Part shown: positions 20,401 to 31,712 of the stretch, in pieces
How positions within the stretch are numbered: the stretch's first letter is position 1
Layout of the letters: every line of letters begins with the position of its first letter
Assembly (NCBI GenBank): GCA_020740775.1
Contig: JAHEWK010000012.1
Location: 2,046,001-2,110,000, forward strand
Direction: 5' to 3'
DNA from: Ilyonectria destructans
Lineage: Eukaryota; Ascomycota; Sordariomycetes; Hypocreales; Nectriaceae
Length of the DNA stretch: 64,000 nucleotides
The notes under the pieces: model-generated
What the model was told of the DNA's origin: nothing
The model's input: only the letters and a program-made list of their open reading frames with translations
Database searches by the model: none
Position numbers and translations under genes: made by a program

Positions 20401-21950
20401 GAGAAATAGAAATAGCAGTATAAATACAAACTATTACTATAATATAAGGCATATATAAGCACTCTAGCCCAAGCTGGCCTGTATATCTACCCAGCTGAAA
20501 GTAATACTTATTTTAGGAAGAAGTAGAAGTACTATACTTAAAAGAACCTACTTTAAAAGCAAATAGGCAGGAGAAACTGACAGAGTGAATACTAGTGCCA
20601 GAACTACTAATAATTAAACTAATAGCAGTCAGATTAAGAATAATAGCTATAGTATAATAGGAAAAGCAACTAGAAACCTACTGAAGAGGAATACTAAAAA
20701 TACTAGACACCTAAAATAACATCCCTAATAGATAGCTAGAAGACTATAACACTCAGATAAACCAGCAATAGACAGCAGGGACTATACTGAACGAAAGTAA
20801 TAAATACTATAACATCAGGAATAAATACCCTAACCCCAGCAATAAAGAAAAACTGGACTCTTATGCAGAGAAATATATATCCAGCATCCCAAAAAAAACC
20901 GACTAAATAGCAACAGAGAAACTATAGTGGGATAAGGCTATACTTAATAAGTAAGGCAAATAATAATAGGAAAATAAGGAAGCTATATACTAATAACTTA
21001 TAAGGGAATAATAGAATACTAAAAGATATAAGTCTATCTATCTTTATATAATAATAAGATATAAAGTAAGAGACTATATAGTGGAACCTAGAGGAGAGTT
21101 TAGGGATAACTCTATTCTCCACCCCAGTATAGAAGGGTATAACCAGATCTTATAGATTTTATGCTACTACCTATAATACTACTACTACTTAAAGGATAAA
21201 TAGACTTATAACTATTACCCCCTAAGGCTATTAGGAATTTCTATTACCTAACCATATCTGAAACACAATATAGAGTACTATAAAAATACCAATAGATACC
21301 CTAAGTATCATATTATTATTCTAGAAGCTAAGATAACTAGATTTCTATAATAGTATATATAAGGATTATAGGACCCTTAGAATTACTAATACTAGAAATA
21401 CTGAATCTATATAAAAACTAAGGTATACCTTTAGCATTAAGTGTAGGAAGAATAGAGATATTTCCCGTAAAAATAAAAATACTTCCAACTAGGAGAATCC
21501 AGATATAATAAACTATCTAACGATAATATCTAAAGAAGGAAAATAGAGAGCTAGCTTGGGATAATTAGGGAAGAGAAACCTACATCTAACTAATAAAATG
21601 AAACTACTGCAATATTAAGCAGATAGGAAATAAAGGAGGAATATAAGATAAGAAAAGATTCTCTCTATATATAAAGAACAAAGAAAAAATATATATCTAT
21701 CCCTATACCTAACGACGTTTATAAAGAAATATTTATAATAGATTGCAGTAATAGAGATTGCACAGAGTACAGCTAAGAAAAAAGAACCATCTATAGCTAC
21801 TTCTACAGAATGCATAAAGATAGATTTAACTTTTAATAACAAACTGGCAGATAAGCTGAAGACTGAGAATAATATAAGGTAGTTTAAATACAGACAAAAA
21901 ACCATTCTTACCCTCTATAATAGAGCAATAAATAGACTAAAAGCTAGGAG
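20401..21950 (+). pseudogene. Element A region between nucleocapsid and protease, no known domain
   Basis: With TAG/TAA read as Gln, coding continues from the zinc knuckle for about 1.5 kb without a break. Segments such as LNESNKYYNIRNKYPNPS and NSILHPSIEGYNQILQ are visible. I recognise no domain. The same region exists in element B at about 54250-55900. It is rich in Lys, Gln and Tyr; RIP makes composition hard to judge. It could be an extended gag, a linker, or an extra protein. Confidence 0.5.
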
Positions 21951-21959
21951 AAGTGGAAC

Positions 21960-24900
21960 TCCCAGTAAGAGCTCTATATACTACAGGAAGTATATAAATA
22001 GATTACTTGGAAATCCAGGTATAAATTAAGAGATACTAGTATACTGTATTAATAGATAGCAGTACAGAACTTAACTACCTTTACCTAAGAGTGGTAAATA
22101 AGTTAGAGCTACTATAGAGGAATAAATTAAATCTATACTGAGTGTAGAATCTTAAAGAAACAAGTTTTAGTTATAATAATAGATATATTACCAGGGAGAT
22201 TGATTACCTTAAGGTTTTTATTAATAAATATAATAAAGGTATCTCTTTTAATATTATCCCCTCGGCATAATATAATTTAGTTCTAGACTACCTATAGCTG
22301 CAATAAGTAAACCTACTGATTAATTAGAGGACTGGCTAAATAACCTTTAATAATATTAATAATTATTCCTCCTATAAATAGAATTCAGATAATAATATAA
22401 GATCTCAAACTTTAACTGATAATAGCACCAGTAAAGTAATACACAATAATACGATAAATACTTTACCACCCCAAGGCACTAGATATAAATACCGTAACGC
22501 CTAAAACAATAAAATATACTGTACTATCGCATAAGTATAAGCATAATTTATTAAGCTCGATAAAGAACTATAAGAAATAAAGAAATATAAGAAAGTAGAT
22601 AATAGGCTTAAGAATATGCCCCCTGCTTACTGTATCTATAAAAAGCTATTTACTGAAGAAATAGAAATAGGCCTACCCCAGTATAGTTAATAGGACTATA
22701 AGATAGTACTGAAAGATAGAATTACAGCTAAGTTCTATAAGATTTATAACCTTAATAAAGTTTAACTTTATATATTAAAAGAATACCTTAAAGATATATT
22801 AAAAAAGGGATTTATTAGAATATTAAAGTCCTCTATAGAATACCCAGTTATATTTATCCTAAAGAAGAATAGAAAGTTATAACTAATTATAGACTACTAA
22901 TAGCTCAATAATATTACCATTAAGAACCAAATACTATTGCCACTTATTAACAAACTAAAGGATCAATTATATAGTAAGAAATAGTTTATAGCTCTTAACC
23001 TTAAAGAAGCTTATAACCTTATCTATATCAAATTAGAAGATAAATAGAAGACTGCTTTCTATATAAAATATAGACTTTTTAAATACCTAGTTATACCCTT
23101 TAGACTTACCAATATACTGGCAACCTTCTAACAGATAATTACCAATATATTAAGAGAATACCTTAATATCTTTATTATATATTACCTTAACGATATCCTT
23201 ATCTTCTCCGATATAAAAGAAGAACATATAGAATACATCTATATAATACTTAAAAAACTATAAGATATAAACCTCCTCGTTAAACCAGAGAAAAGCAAGT
23301 TCTATATAGACAAAGTAAACTTCCTTAGACATACTATCCATCCAAATAAGATCTATATAGATCGAAAGAAAATTAAAGCTATTAAAGATTAGCTGAAATC
23401 TATAATAGTTAAAAAAGTATAGAGCTTCTTAGAATTTACTAACTACTACTAAAAGTTTATTTATAATTTCGAAAGTATTAGATATACCCTTATAGAACTT
23501 ATAAAGAAAGAAGTAAATTTCAGATAGAATACTAAAGTATAGAAGGCCTTTAATAATATTAAAAAAGCAATTCTTAGCAAACCAGTCTTAGTTATATTCA
23601 ACCCCAATAAAAAAGTCAAGCTGGAAATAGACTCTTCTAATTTTAATCTAAAATCCCAAATAGAATAGAGAGATATTAACGGGAAATTATACCCAATTAC
23701 CTTCTACTTATATAAACTCTACAGAGTAGAGCTTAACTACCCTATCTATAATAAAGAATTCCTTATAATAGTTAACTTATTTAAAGAATTCCAATACTAC
23801 CTCTTAGGAAGTAAGTATAAGATTAAAGTCTATACTGACCATAAGAATATCTTATATTTTGCAACTACTTAAGAGCTTAGTAGCAGGTAACTCCACTATA
23901 TGGAATACCTATTGGAATTTAACTATATTATTATCTATAAGAAAGGATCGGAGAATAGTAGAGTAGATACTATTAGCTGACAACCTAACTTTAATATCGG
24001 TATTACTAAGGAAAATAAATAACTTCTTAAGCTGATCTTAAAAGGATATTTTAAGCAGAGATATATTACTAATATCTATAAGTATAAGGAAAAATAGTAT
24101 AATATAAATAAAATACCCAGTAAAGAATAGCAGGTAAAAATCCATAAGGAATACTTATTCTATAATAATAACAATAAAGTATTTCCTAATAAATTCAACT
24201 GCAACTATAGAATACTAATATACTATAAATAAGTATTTATACCTTAAAGACTAGTATCTAGTTTTCTAAAGGATAGAATAAAATACTACTAAAGTAAGGG
24301 ACTTATAAAAAGCTAAGTCTATAAAAGATTTTATTGTAACTATATAATACCCAAAAATAACAACTACCTACAGACAGTATACTTAGAGTGCAATAAGAAA
24401 CTCAGAATAGTATATAAAGACCTACTAGAAACCCCAAATAAAGAATAGCAAAATAAGATATAATAGTACTATTATTATAAAAATAATAATAATACTATCC
24501 ACCCCTATAAGTATAACTACTAATATAGAATACCTACCTATAAAAAATAAGCCTTTATACCCCCAGAATATATACCTAAATTCAGCAAGGAATATATAAA
24601 GAATTACTAAAAACAAAAACTTATATATAACCAAGTATATACTAGGTTTTATTAGAGATTTATTATTAACCCAGCAGACTTTAGATAATATAATATTTAT
24701 AAAAAAAGAGAAATAGAACCTTAATAGCCCCCAGAACCAGTAAAGAAAGTACAATTCGTCAATAAGCTTAACAGAAGAATACTCATAGCAATACATACAG
24801 TGGAACCAGATAACTCACTACTAAAAGAAATCTAGGGGTATAATAATATACTACCTAAGGAAGAATAAATAGAATAATTATAGGTTCCCGAAGAACTATA

Positions 24901-26175
24901 ATAATAACTAGTATAGAATATTTATAAATATTCTATATATAGACACCAGAGTATTAACAGAACCCTTAAGAGGCTTAGAATAATATACTTATTTCCCTAA
25001 ATAAAGAAAGCTATCTTAGATACTATTAAAGAATATAATCTATATAAAAAGTTAAAATTACTATAATATAAGCCTTATAGATAATTATAATTACTACTAG
25101 TAGTATAACGACCTTAGGAATCTATCACTATAGACTATATTACCAAGCTCCTACTATCTAAAGACCTAATAACTAGAGTACTCTATAACAGTATATTCGT
25201 TATTATAGATAGGCTTATAAAGTTCTTATACTTCCTATCCTACTAAAAGTCTACTAATATAGAATAACTTTCTTATATATTCTTAAGAAATATTATTAGT
25301 ATATATAGATTACTAATAGAGATTATCTCCAATAGAGGAATAATATTTACATCCAAATTCTGGCAAGGACTGATAGCTTAAATGGGATTAAACTATAAGC
25401 TTATAACAGCTTGGAGACTATAAGTGAATAGCTAAACAGAAAAATTTAACTAAATAGTCAAACAGTACCTATAGTGCTATATTAACTATAAGTAAGACAA
25501 CTAAGTCTAGAAGCTGCCTATAGTATAACTAGCCTATAATATATCCACCTTAGGAATAATAAAGCTTATACCAGCTTATACTAACTTTAGATTTACCCCT
25601 AACGCCTATAGATTATTACAAGAAGGACCCTTAAATATAAAGGCAATCCTTAGCACTAACTAACTATAATAGCTATATAAAGAAATACAAATAGAACTGG
25701 AGTTTATATATAAATAAATAAAAAAACATTATAATAAGAAAAAATTAAAGGGACTAATCTTCCAGGAGGAAGATATAGTCTACCTTACAATAAAAAACAT
25801 CACAACAAAAAGGCCGAATAATAAATTAGACTTTAAATTTATTAAACCTTATAAAATTTTAGAAAAAATCTTAAAAAACAACTATAAACTGGACTTACTA
25901 CTAAAGGTTAAGCTCTATTCGATCTTTTATATTTTATTACTCAAATTAGCAGCAGATACTATTTACGTTAAAATATAGAATAATAATTAAGAAATAGAAG
26001 TCGAGAATAACCAGGAATTCACAGTTAAAACAATCTTTAATATAAAAAGAGAAAATAACAAAACAAAATATCTTATAAGATAGGAAAACTGCAACCTATT
26101 AGAAGATACATAGAAACCCTATAAATACCTTATATATTATCAAGCCAAATTAAAAGACTTCCTTAAATAAAGAAG
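21960..26175 (+). pseudogene. Element A pol: PR, RT, RNase H, integrase, chromodomain
   Basis: Protease: YTVLIDSSTELNYLYL at about 22030 (a retroviral-type aspartic site, Asp-Ser-Ser for Asp-Ser/Thr-Gly). RT at about 22750-23400: FILKKNRKLQLIIDYQQLNN, LPLINKL, AFYIKYRLFKYLVIPFRLTN and YYLNDILIFSD, where the YLDD box has become YLND. RNase H at about 23600-24000: LEIDSSNF, YNKEFLIIV, IKVYTDHKNI. Integrase at about 24930-25700: a His/Cys-like YSIYRHQSINRTLKRL, core SITIDYITKLL, DRLIKF and ISNRGIIFTSKFWQ. A degraded chromodomain is at about 26010-26150 (VKTIFNIKRENNKTKYLIR then NCNLLEDTQKPYKYL). Stops throughout are mostly TAG/TAA. Confidence 0.85.
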
Positions 26176-26234
26176 CAGCCCAGGAAATACATATTAGGAC
26201 AGATTCTAGAAACAATATCTAGGAATTATAAAGG

Positions 26235-26745
26235 ACTCTCACTAGTAACGCCGGAACCCAATAGAGATAAATTAAGTGGCGCACCCAGTATAGAGGACCA
26301 ATCCAGTATATCTACAGCACCAGCAGCCTGCACCTCCCTAACAGCCTATTACTCCTTAAGAATAGCAGACTCCTAAGAATACACCCCATCGATATTGTCC
26401 AATTCCTAAATCCCTCGAACAAATAAATTAGAACCACACTCCTTCAATACTTTCTTTTATTTACGAAGACACACCAAACGGGCCAACATCTCCGTCAAGG
26501 CACTCTCAGCCTTCTCAATATCCAGATCGACCTTTCGCTGAGCCTCTATATTCTTAGTCACTACTGAAATCAGCACAAGAAAAATAATAAGCATACAGAA
26601 CCACTTACAAAAGCTAGCGATATTAGAACCATTATAAGAACGACCCAAGCTTATATATTTACCGCACTGCAAGGATTTCTCGGATATACAGCAAACCAAC
26701 TGCTTCTTAAAGCAGTAGGAATAAGGCATAATTTTATAACCCTTA
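26235..26745 (-). pseudogene. Minus-strand coiled-coil/membrane ORF in the 3' domain of element A
   Basis: An open 90-codon frame at 26729-26457 reads a Cys-rich start (CFKKQLVCCISEKSLQC, GKYISLG), a hydrophobic segment (WFCMLIIFLVLISVV) and a helical tail (DIEKAESALTEMLARLVCLR). After a TAA at 26457-26459 the same frame continues with KKVLKECGSNLFVRGI, a stop, ELDNIDGV and AVREVQAAGAVDILDWSS. The plan (Cys motifs, E-A-E-x-A-L heptads, L-x-R-L-R-K-Q-K-x-F-L, R-G-x-x-x-L-D-E-L-D) recalls a very common family of fungal proteins annotated only as hypothetical. That match is from memory. The same ORF, with a frameshift, occurs at the same place in element B. Confidence 0.6.
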
Positions 26746-26921
26746 GAGATAATAACTTATATAAAAATAGAATATTACTCAGTCTTAATAGATTTAGAAA
26801 TATAACCTAATATAATAATCAGCAGAATATTTATAGATTTAGGTTAGATATATATATAAAAATTAGAGGAATAGTCTTATAATAGGCCTTAAGAATAAAG
26901 ACTAACAGAGGGAAGATATTA

Positions 26922-27332
26922 TATTACGGCCTATATATACCTCAAGTAGGTAGCAGGCAGTTGGGACTGGCAGTATTCTAGTACCTATAATTTTCGACCA
27001 ACTAAAACTGAATTACAGGATTACCTTTACAATCCTATAATCCTAAATCACTAGATTACTTATACAATCTAATAATCCCTCTAAGTATATAGATAACAGA
27101 ATAGTATATATTCCCAATAAGCAGCTACTTAGCTATTAATATAATTTAGTTACCTTAATTATCTTAACTTACTATATATCACTATACTTAACTATTACCA
27201 GATATAATATTTACCCAGTAAGTAACGCCCTAATCTATCTGCTAATATAAACCTACAGTTTATCCACTAGTAACCCACCTCTTGCCTACTCTATACCATA
27301 TATACAGTAGTCTAGAAAACATAACTGTTATA
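26922..27332 (+). repeat. 3' LTR of element A
   Basis: 411 bp beginning TATTACGGCC (TGTTACGACC changed) and ending CTGTTATA, preceded by the purine tract AGAGGGAAGA and followed by CCTAG. Confidence 0.88.
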
Positions 27333-27337
27333 CCTAG

Positions 27338-27992
27338 AGTTACTAAGACCTACCTTTTCTATTATTGTAAATAATTCTTATATCCCGGGCCCCTATAGTA
27401 TTCTCCACCTAAATTTAAATTCTTCCTTCTGGATTTAATAAAGTAATTTACACAGATTTATAGGCAAACTATATAAGGATTAATATCTAATATATTACTT
27501 CCTTAATAACCTTAGCCTGTATGCCCCGCTTTATATAAGATAAGAATAGCTATATTTCCTTGTGTATTTATAATAGCTGCTCCTCACTTCTTTACTAGCT
27601 AGTACTAGCTATAACAAATGAGATAAAGTAACTTAGGAATGTTCTCGGACTTTATCCTCCTCCTATTAGAGACTGTTAGAGATTTACCAATCAGATATCT
27701 CATTTTATTATAATATGGAGTCTCCTCTCTTTTAGAACTACTCTTTAATATTACCAGTAAATTAATCTACTTAGGAGAATAAGCTATTAATAAGGATTAT
27801 ATTGGGGCTACTAATTAAGTTGGGTAGCTATATTAAGGAAATAAAATGCCAGCCTCTAAGTAAAAAATAATAAAAATACTTACTAAGAAGGATTATTTAT
27901 TTAGAATTACACTAGCTAAAATAACCTGCTCTAGCTTAAATTACTATCCTCTACTAATTAAAAACTCTATTTATTTTCTTTATAAAAAGGTA
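27338..27992. other. AT-rich stretch, right flank of element A
   Basis: TpA-rich with small patches of normal composition (27600-27720). No coding remnant identified. Confidence 0.4.
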
Positions 27993-28182
27993 ATATTAAG
28001 GCTAATAAAATAGCAGTAAATTAATTATATCTATCTATATATTATAACTTAAGTAAGAAGTATTAATAAAGGCTATATTTATAAGTAGAAGAAAAGAGAA
28101 AAGAAGTAAAAATAATATTTTTCTAATAGAAGTTAGCTATAATTAAATAAGTACTAAGGGAAAATCCCCTTAATACTTACAG
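27993..28182 (+). repeat. Dispersed repeat copy 1, ends in a hairpin (RIP-mutated)
   Basis: Starts near TTAAGGCTAATAAAATAGCA and ends with the imperfect palindrome AGTACTAAGGG / TCCCCTTAATACT. The cleaner copy is at 31533-31712. Confidence 0.65.
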
Positions 28183-28800
28183 AGCGGAGAATATATAAAG
28201 CTCACATATAACAGGTCCTATATATATATCTTTACCTTAGGCACTAAGGCCTACTTACTTAGCAAATAGATATATAAACCACGTGATTCCCGGGGCACTG
28301 TATTGCGCCCTATATAATCCCCGCTAAGGCTGAGGTATATAAAGTAACTCTAAGCACTGGCAAAATTAACCCCGCTAAATTACTATCTAACTTATTCAGT
28401 ATACTGCTATTAGCAGTATAATATAGCTCTATATAGAGCTGGAAATTACTGGAACTTCTATTATTATATAAAATAGGTAGAGCTGAATATACCTTTAATT
28501 TACTTTACTCTAGTTAGCTAAAATCCCCCTGCTTATAACCTAATATTATATTTATCAGTTTAAGATCGGGCAACTAGATATCTTATAGCTGAATTTCCTC
28601 TGCTATATTCTTAATTATATTCTTAAAAGCAGAACCCTATATTTCCGTAATAAAATGCTGCTCTTAGGATTAATACTATAAGAATAGTTAAGAGCTTATC
28701 TTATTTCCAGATATTCTTGATATATTTTTATATTATAAAGACTTATTTACTTAAGCCAGAATAATATTGATATGCAATAACAGTTAAAGCCTGCTTGTAC
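28183..28800. other. AT-rich stretch between repeat copy and coding island
   Basis: Contains CACGTG at about 28279 and ordinary AT-rich sequence; no gene is supported. Confidence 0.35.
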
Positions 28801-28826
28801 TATTATTTATAGAGGCCGCGTTATCT

Positions 28827-29045
28827 GTGGGTGGACCTAAACTATCCAGAGCTGCTAATAACAGGTCTAAGCATTTAGGCGCTTTCGGTATTAAGGATGC
28901 ACTACAGGGTATCCCCCTAGCTCTAGGTATAGGTGGGGCTACTGAACTATTCAGTAGTAGTAGTAGTTATAGGCCAGTAGAGAGGAGTAATAAAGTTTAC
29001 AAATTAGCCGTATTTAGCAAGGCAATCAGAGTAATACTTATATGA
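28827..29045 (+). other. Unidentified coding-like island
   Basis: A 72-codon open frame starting GTG, in a patch (28810-29020) of clearly higher GC than its surroundings. It includes GGPKLSRAANNRSKHLGAFG, IKDALQGIPLALGIGGATEL and SSSSSYRPVERSNK. The frame is open upstream to about 28815, so the true start may be lost. I do not recognise the protein. It could be part of a gene, of an element, or organelle-derived DNA; nothing decides this. Confidence 0.3.
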
Positions 29046-30485
29046 TAAATTAGATAAAAAGATAGTCTTAATATAATAGCAGTCTAGAGTAAAATTTACT
29101 ATTTAGCAGGAGGATTAAAATATTAAGATTTAAGTAAAAGTAATATTATATCTCTTAATAGTTAACTAGTTACTTAAATATATCTAAATAGTAGCTAAGA
29201 TAAAGAAGTTATAATTATTATATCTAGTAATATATTTAAGTAGATAAGTATAACTAAGTTATATTAAAAGCTAAAAAGCTATAATTCTATTTCTATATAA
29301 TAACTCTATTTTATATACTAAGTATACTTATATAGAAATAATAAGATATTAGGAGTATATTACTCCTTTATATATCGCTCTCTTATTATTAATTTACTAA
29401 TAGTTCTTACTTATATAACTAGAGGTAGATTCTGGAGTTCTACTATATTAGACTGCCTATAGTAGGGTAGTTTGGTATACAGGTCGTAATAACTTAGACT
29501 GTTTATATAATATAGTTATTAAAAGAACTGATCCGCCTTAATAAGGAACCTATATCAGCTTTAGGTCTATCGATATATAGTATATTTACAAATAACTACA
29601 TCTCTAGCGCTCTTATTCCAATTCGGTTAATTATTAACTGGTACTTAGGCTGTTACAGTCCTAGATGCAGTCTGCTATCTTACCCGCTTCGCTCTTCTTG
29701 CCTCTAACTGGCCCTGACTACAACAAGGTGTATCGACTATTAGCGGAGTAGCTAGCTTATATATACCGATAATATTATAATTTTAAAGTAAAGAAGATTA
29801 AGTGCTAGTTATTATTTTAGGAGTGTTAATAATAAAGAGCCAATTTGCTGGTGCTGAGGTATTACTATAGCTAAGATTCCTGGGTATCTAACTCTATTCA
29901 GGCTGAATTTATATACTTACAGGCAGTATTTGTATACTTATAGGCAGTTATATAATCTGGAAAAAGTTAACTGGACTGAATATAGATTCTATTTCTATAG
30001 TAATATTAGATATTAGTAGACCTGGTATTATTTATATAGTAAATTAACTATAGGGAATTATTATTATTATAGTTAATTAAGTAGCTAGTTTTAAGATTTA
30101 ATTATAAGTTAAATTAATATAAAAGTATATTATTATAGTATTATAAAAATACCTATAGTATAATTTATATAGATTATAAGGGGTAAAATAGTATTAGATA
30201 GCTATTAAGTTACTTTATATATTTCTATTAATAATAGAGTATTAATATATAGAATCTATAATATTAATATTAAGAGAAAAGAAAAATACTAAGCTTATAG
30301 TTAGTTTAAATAATTAAGTAATAATTAAAAATAAAAAGATATATTTAAACTTTAAGAGGCTGAGTAATAGCTATATAGTATTTATATTTACTATATATTA
30401 TCTTACTATTCTCTATATTATATTTTATATTCTCAGAGTTATTTTACTTAATATAATAGAATAAAAAGTTATTAATTAGTTAAAG
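29046..30485. other. AT-rich DNA with a few less mutated patches
   Basis: Patches at 29410-29760 have normal composition but no long open frame on either strand. The remainder is TpA-rich. No gene recognised. Confidence 0.35.
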
Positions 30486-30820
30486 TAAGAATAGAGAATA
30501 TTTATATAATATCTCTCCCCCTACAGCTAACCTGACTTTTTTATAGAGCAAGAGACATATAAACAACATATTTATAAAGAATATTTAAATAATATCTCAG
30601 CTAACCCAACCTTTTTATAGAGCGAGAGATATATAAATAATATATTTATAGAGAATATTTAAATAATATCTCTCCTCCCGCAGCTAACCCAACCTTTTTA
30701 TAGGGTAAGAGATATATAAATAATATATTTATAGAGAATATTTAAATAATATCTCTCCCCCTGCAGCTAACCTGACTTTTTTATAGAGTAAGAGATACAC
30801 AAATAATATATTTTATTATA
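30486..30820 (+). repeat. AT-rich minisatellite, four copies of about 72-87 bp
   Basis: Copies start at GAGAATATTTATATAATATC (about 30493), AAGAATATTTAAATAATATC (about 30579), and GAGAATATTTAAATAATATC (about 30651 and 30735). Each holds CAGCTAACC..ACTTTTTTATAG and AGAGATATATAAATAATATA. One copy lacks the CTCCCCC part, which explains the unequal periods. Confidence 0.8.
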
Positions 30821-31110
30821 GGCTAATCCTAATTTATCTATATTAAGTAGGAACTTATTTACTATATTAGCAGACTAATTAACTAGCTTCAAGTAAAAGT
30901 TAGTAAAAGTTTAACTTTATAGAAATTGCCTTTATAACAAGCCCATATAATCGCGATATTCTAGGATATAGAATATTTTTATTTACTAGGTAGAGTCTTA
31001 TTCTTCAGCTCCTCCAGTACTGCCGCGCATCGCCAAGCTATTCATCCGAGGCTGTTGCATATACCAACCTCTTATTACTACTCGGAGGTTACAGAACCTA
31101 AACTTTTGGG
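30821..31110. other. AT-rich stretch grading into normal composition
   Basis: Composition rises sharply at about 31000. No gene, though it may contain the former 5' part of the ORF that follows. Confidence 0.35.
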
Positions 31111-31119
31111 AGGTATAGG

Positions 31120-31530
31120 GTGACTAGCTTAGTAATTCTGCTACTCGGCAACTACCACAAAGCACTGGCGCTCCGCCAGTTCGGGCTAGAGCAGCTCCGG
31201 GCCGCGGGAATCAACTTCGAGGCCTCCATTCAAGGCCCAGGGGAAGGGTTCACCACAGAGCAGCAGACAGCAGGGCAGCAGGTCGTTACTCTCCCTAACG
31301 GTATCAGCGAGGAGGTCGATAAACGGGCAAAAAGATGCAGCAATATGGAAGAATACCTTAAAAGGTTCTATAATTTACTAGACAGTAACTATACCAGATC
31401 GATTTATACTATAGCAGAAGCCTGGCTTAATACTATAGATAAAGGGAAGTAGTTCAGTCTTAATAATATTAGTAGTAACTTTAACTGGAATAACCTAAGG
31501 AAAGATAATATTATAAAGTAACTTAAATCC
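31120..31530 (+). pseudogene. Unidentified ORF, 3' part RIP-mutated
   Basis: A 110-codon open frame (31120-31452) reads FGLEQLRAAGINFEASIQGP, GEGFTTEQQTAGQQVV, then NMEEYLKRFYNLLDSNYTRS and IAEAWLNTIDKGK. A TAG at about 31450 sits where Gln is likely, and the frame continues (FSLNNISSNFNWNNL) to about 31520. Codon choice is normal in the first half, AT-rich in the second, so RIP fades in from the right. I do not recognise the protein. It ends right at repeat copy 2 and may belong to the same mobile unit. Confidence 0.4.
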
Positions 31531-31532
31531 CT

Positions 31533-31712
31533 AAGGCTAATAAGATAGCAGTAAATTAATTATATCTATCTGTATATTATAGCTTAAGTAAGAAGTATTA
31601 ATACAAGCTATATCTATAAGTAGGAGAAGAGGGAAAAGAAGTAAAAGTAATATTTTTCCAAGAGGTTAGCTGTAATTAAGTAAGCACTAAGGGGATTTCC
31701 CCTTAGTGCTAT
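31533..31712 (+). repeat. Dispersed repeat copy 2, ends in a perfect palindrome
   Basis: About 180 bp similar to 27993-28182 in direct orientation. It ends with AGCACTAAGGGGA, TT, TCCCCTTAGTGCT (31684-31711), a perfect 13-bp stem with a 2-base loop. Differences from copy 1 are mainly transitions. Confidence 0.7.

Larger units (their letters stand above)
18876..27332 (+). mobile_element. Element A: complete Ty3/gypsy chromovirus
   Basis: The 8457-bp element has 411-bp LTRs (18876-19286 and 26922-27332), a polypurine tract at about 26908-26918, and target duplications CCTAA (18871-18875) and CCTAG (27333-27337) that differ by one G-to-A. Internal order on the plus strand is gag with zinc knuckle, a long unassigned region, protease, RT, RNase H, integrase and a degenerate chromodomain; then a minus-strand ORF before the 3' LTR. 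It shares the family, organisation and LTR sequence with element B. The whole polyprotein is legible if TAG and TAA are taken as former Gln codons. Both LTRs are RIP-damaged (first bases TGTTACAGTC and TATTACGGCC). Confidence 0.92.

Noticed and set aside
20922..21905. Minus-strand membrane-protein-like ORFs (20922-21122, 21615-21905, 24425-24796 and equivalents in element B)
   Set aside because: They are Phe/Ile/Leu/Tyr-rich frames produced by the AT-rich complement of RIP-mutated gag-pol. They fall inside plus-strand coding remnants and are not placed or conserved like the real antisense ORF.
28810..29780. Nuclear copy of mitochondrial DNA
   Set aside because: The AT-rich context and GGT/TAT-rich codons suggested it, but no mitochondrial gene, tRNA or rRNA segment could be recognised, so it stays unassigned.
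27993..31712. A complete LTR element bounded by the 180-bp repeats
   Set aside because: No gag, RT or integrase remnants, no TG...CA ends, no polypurine tract or target duplication are seen between or around the repeats.
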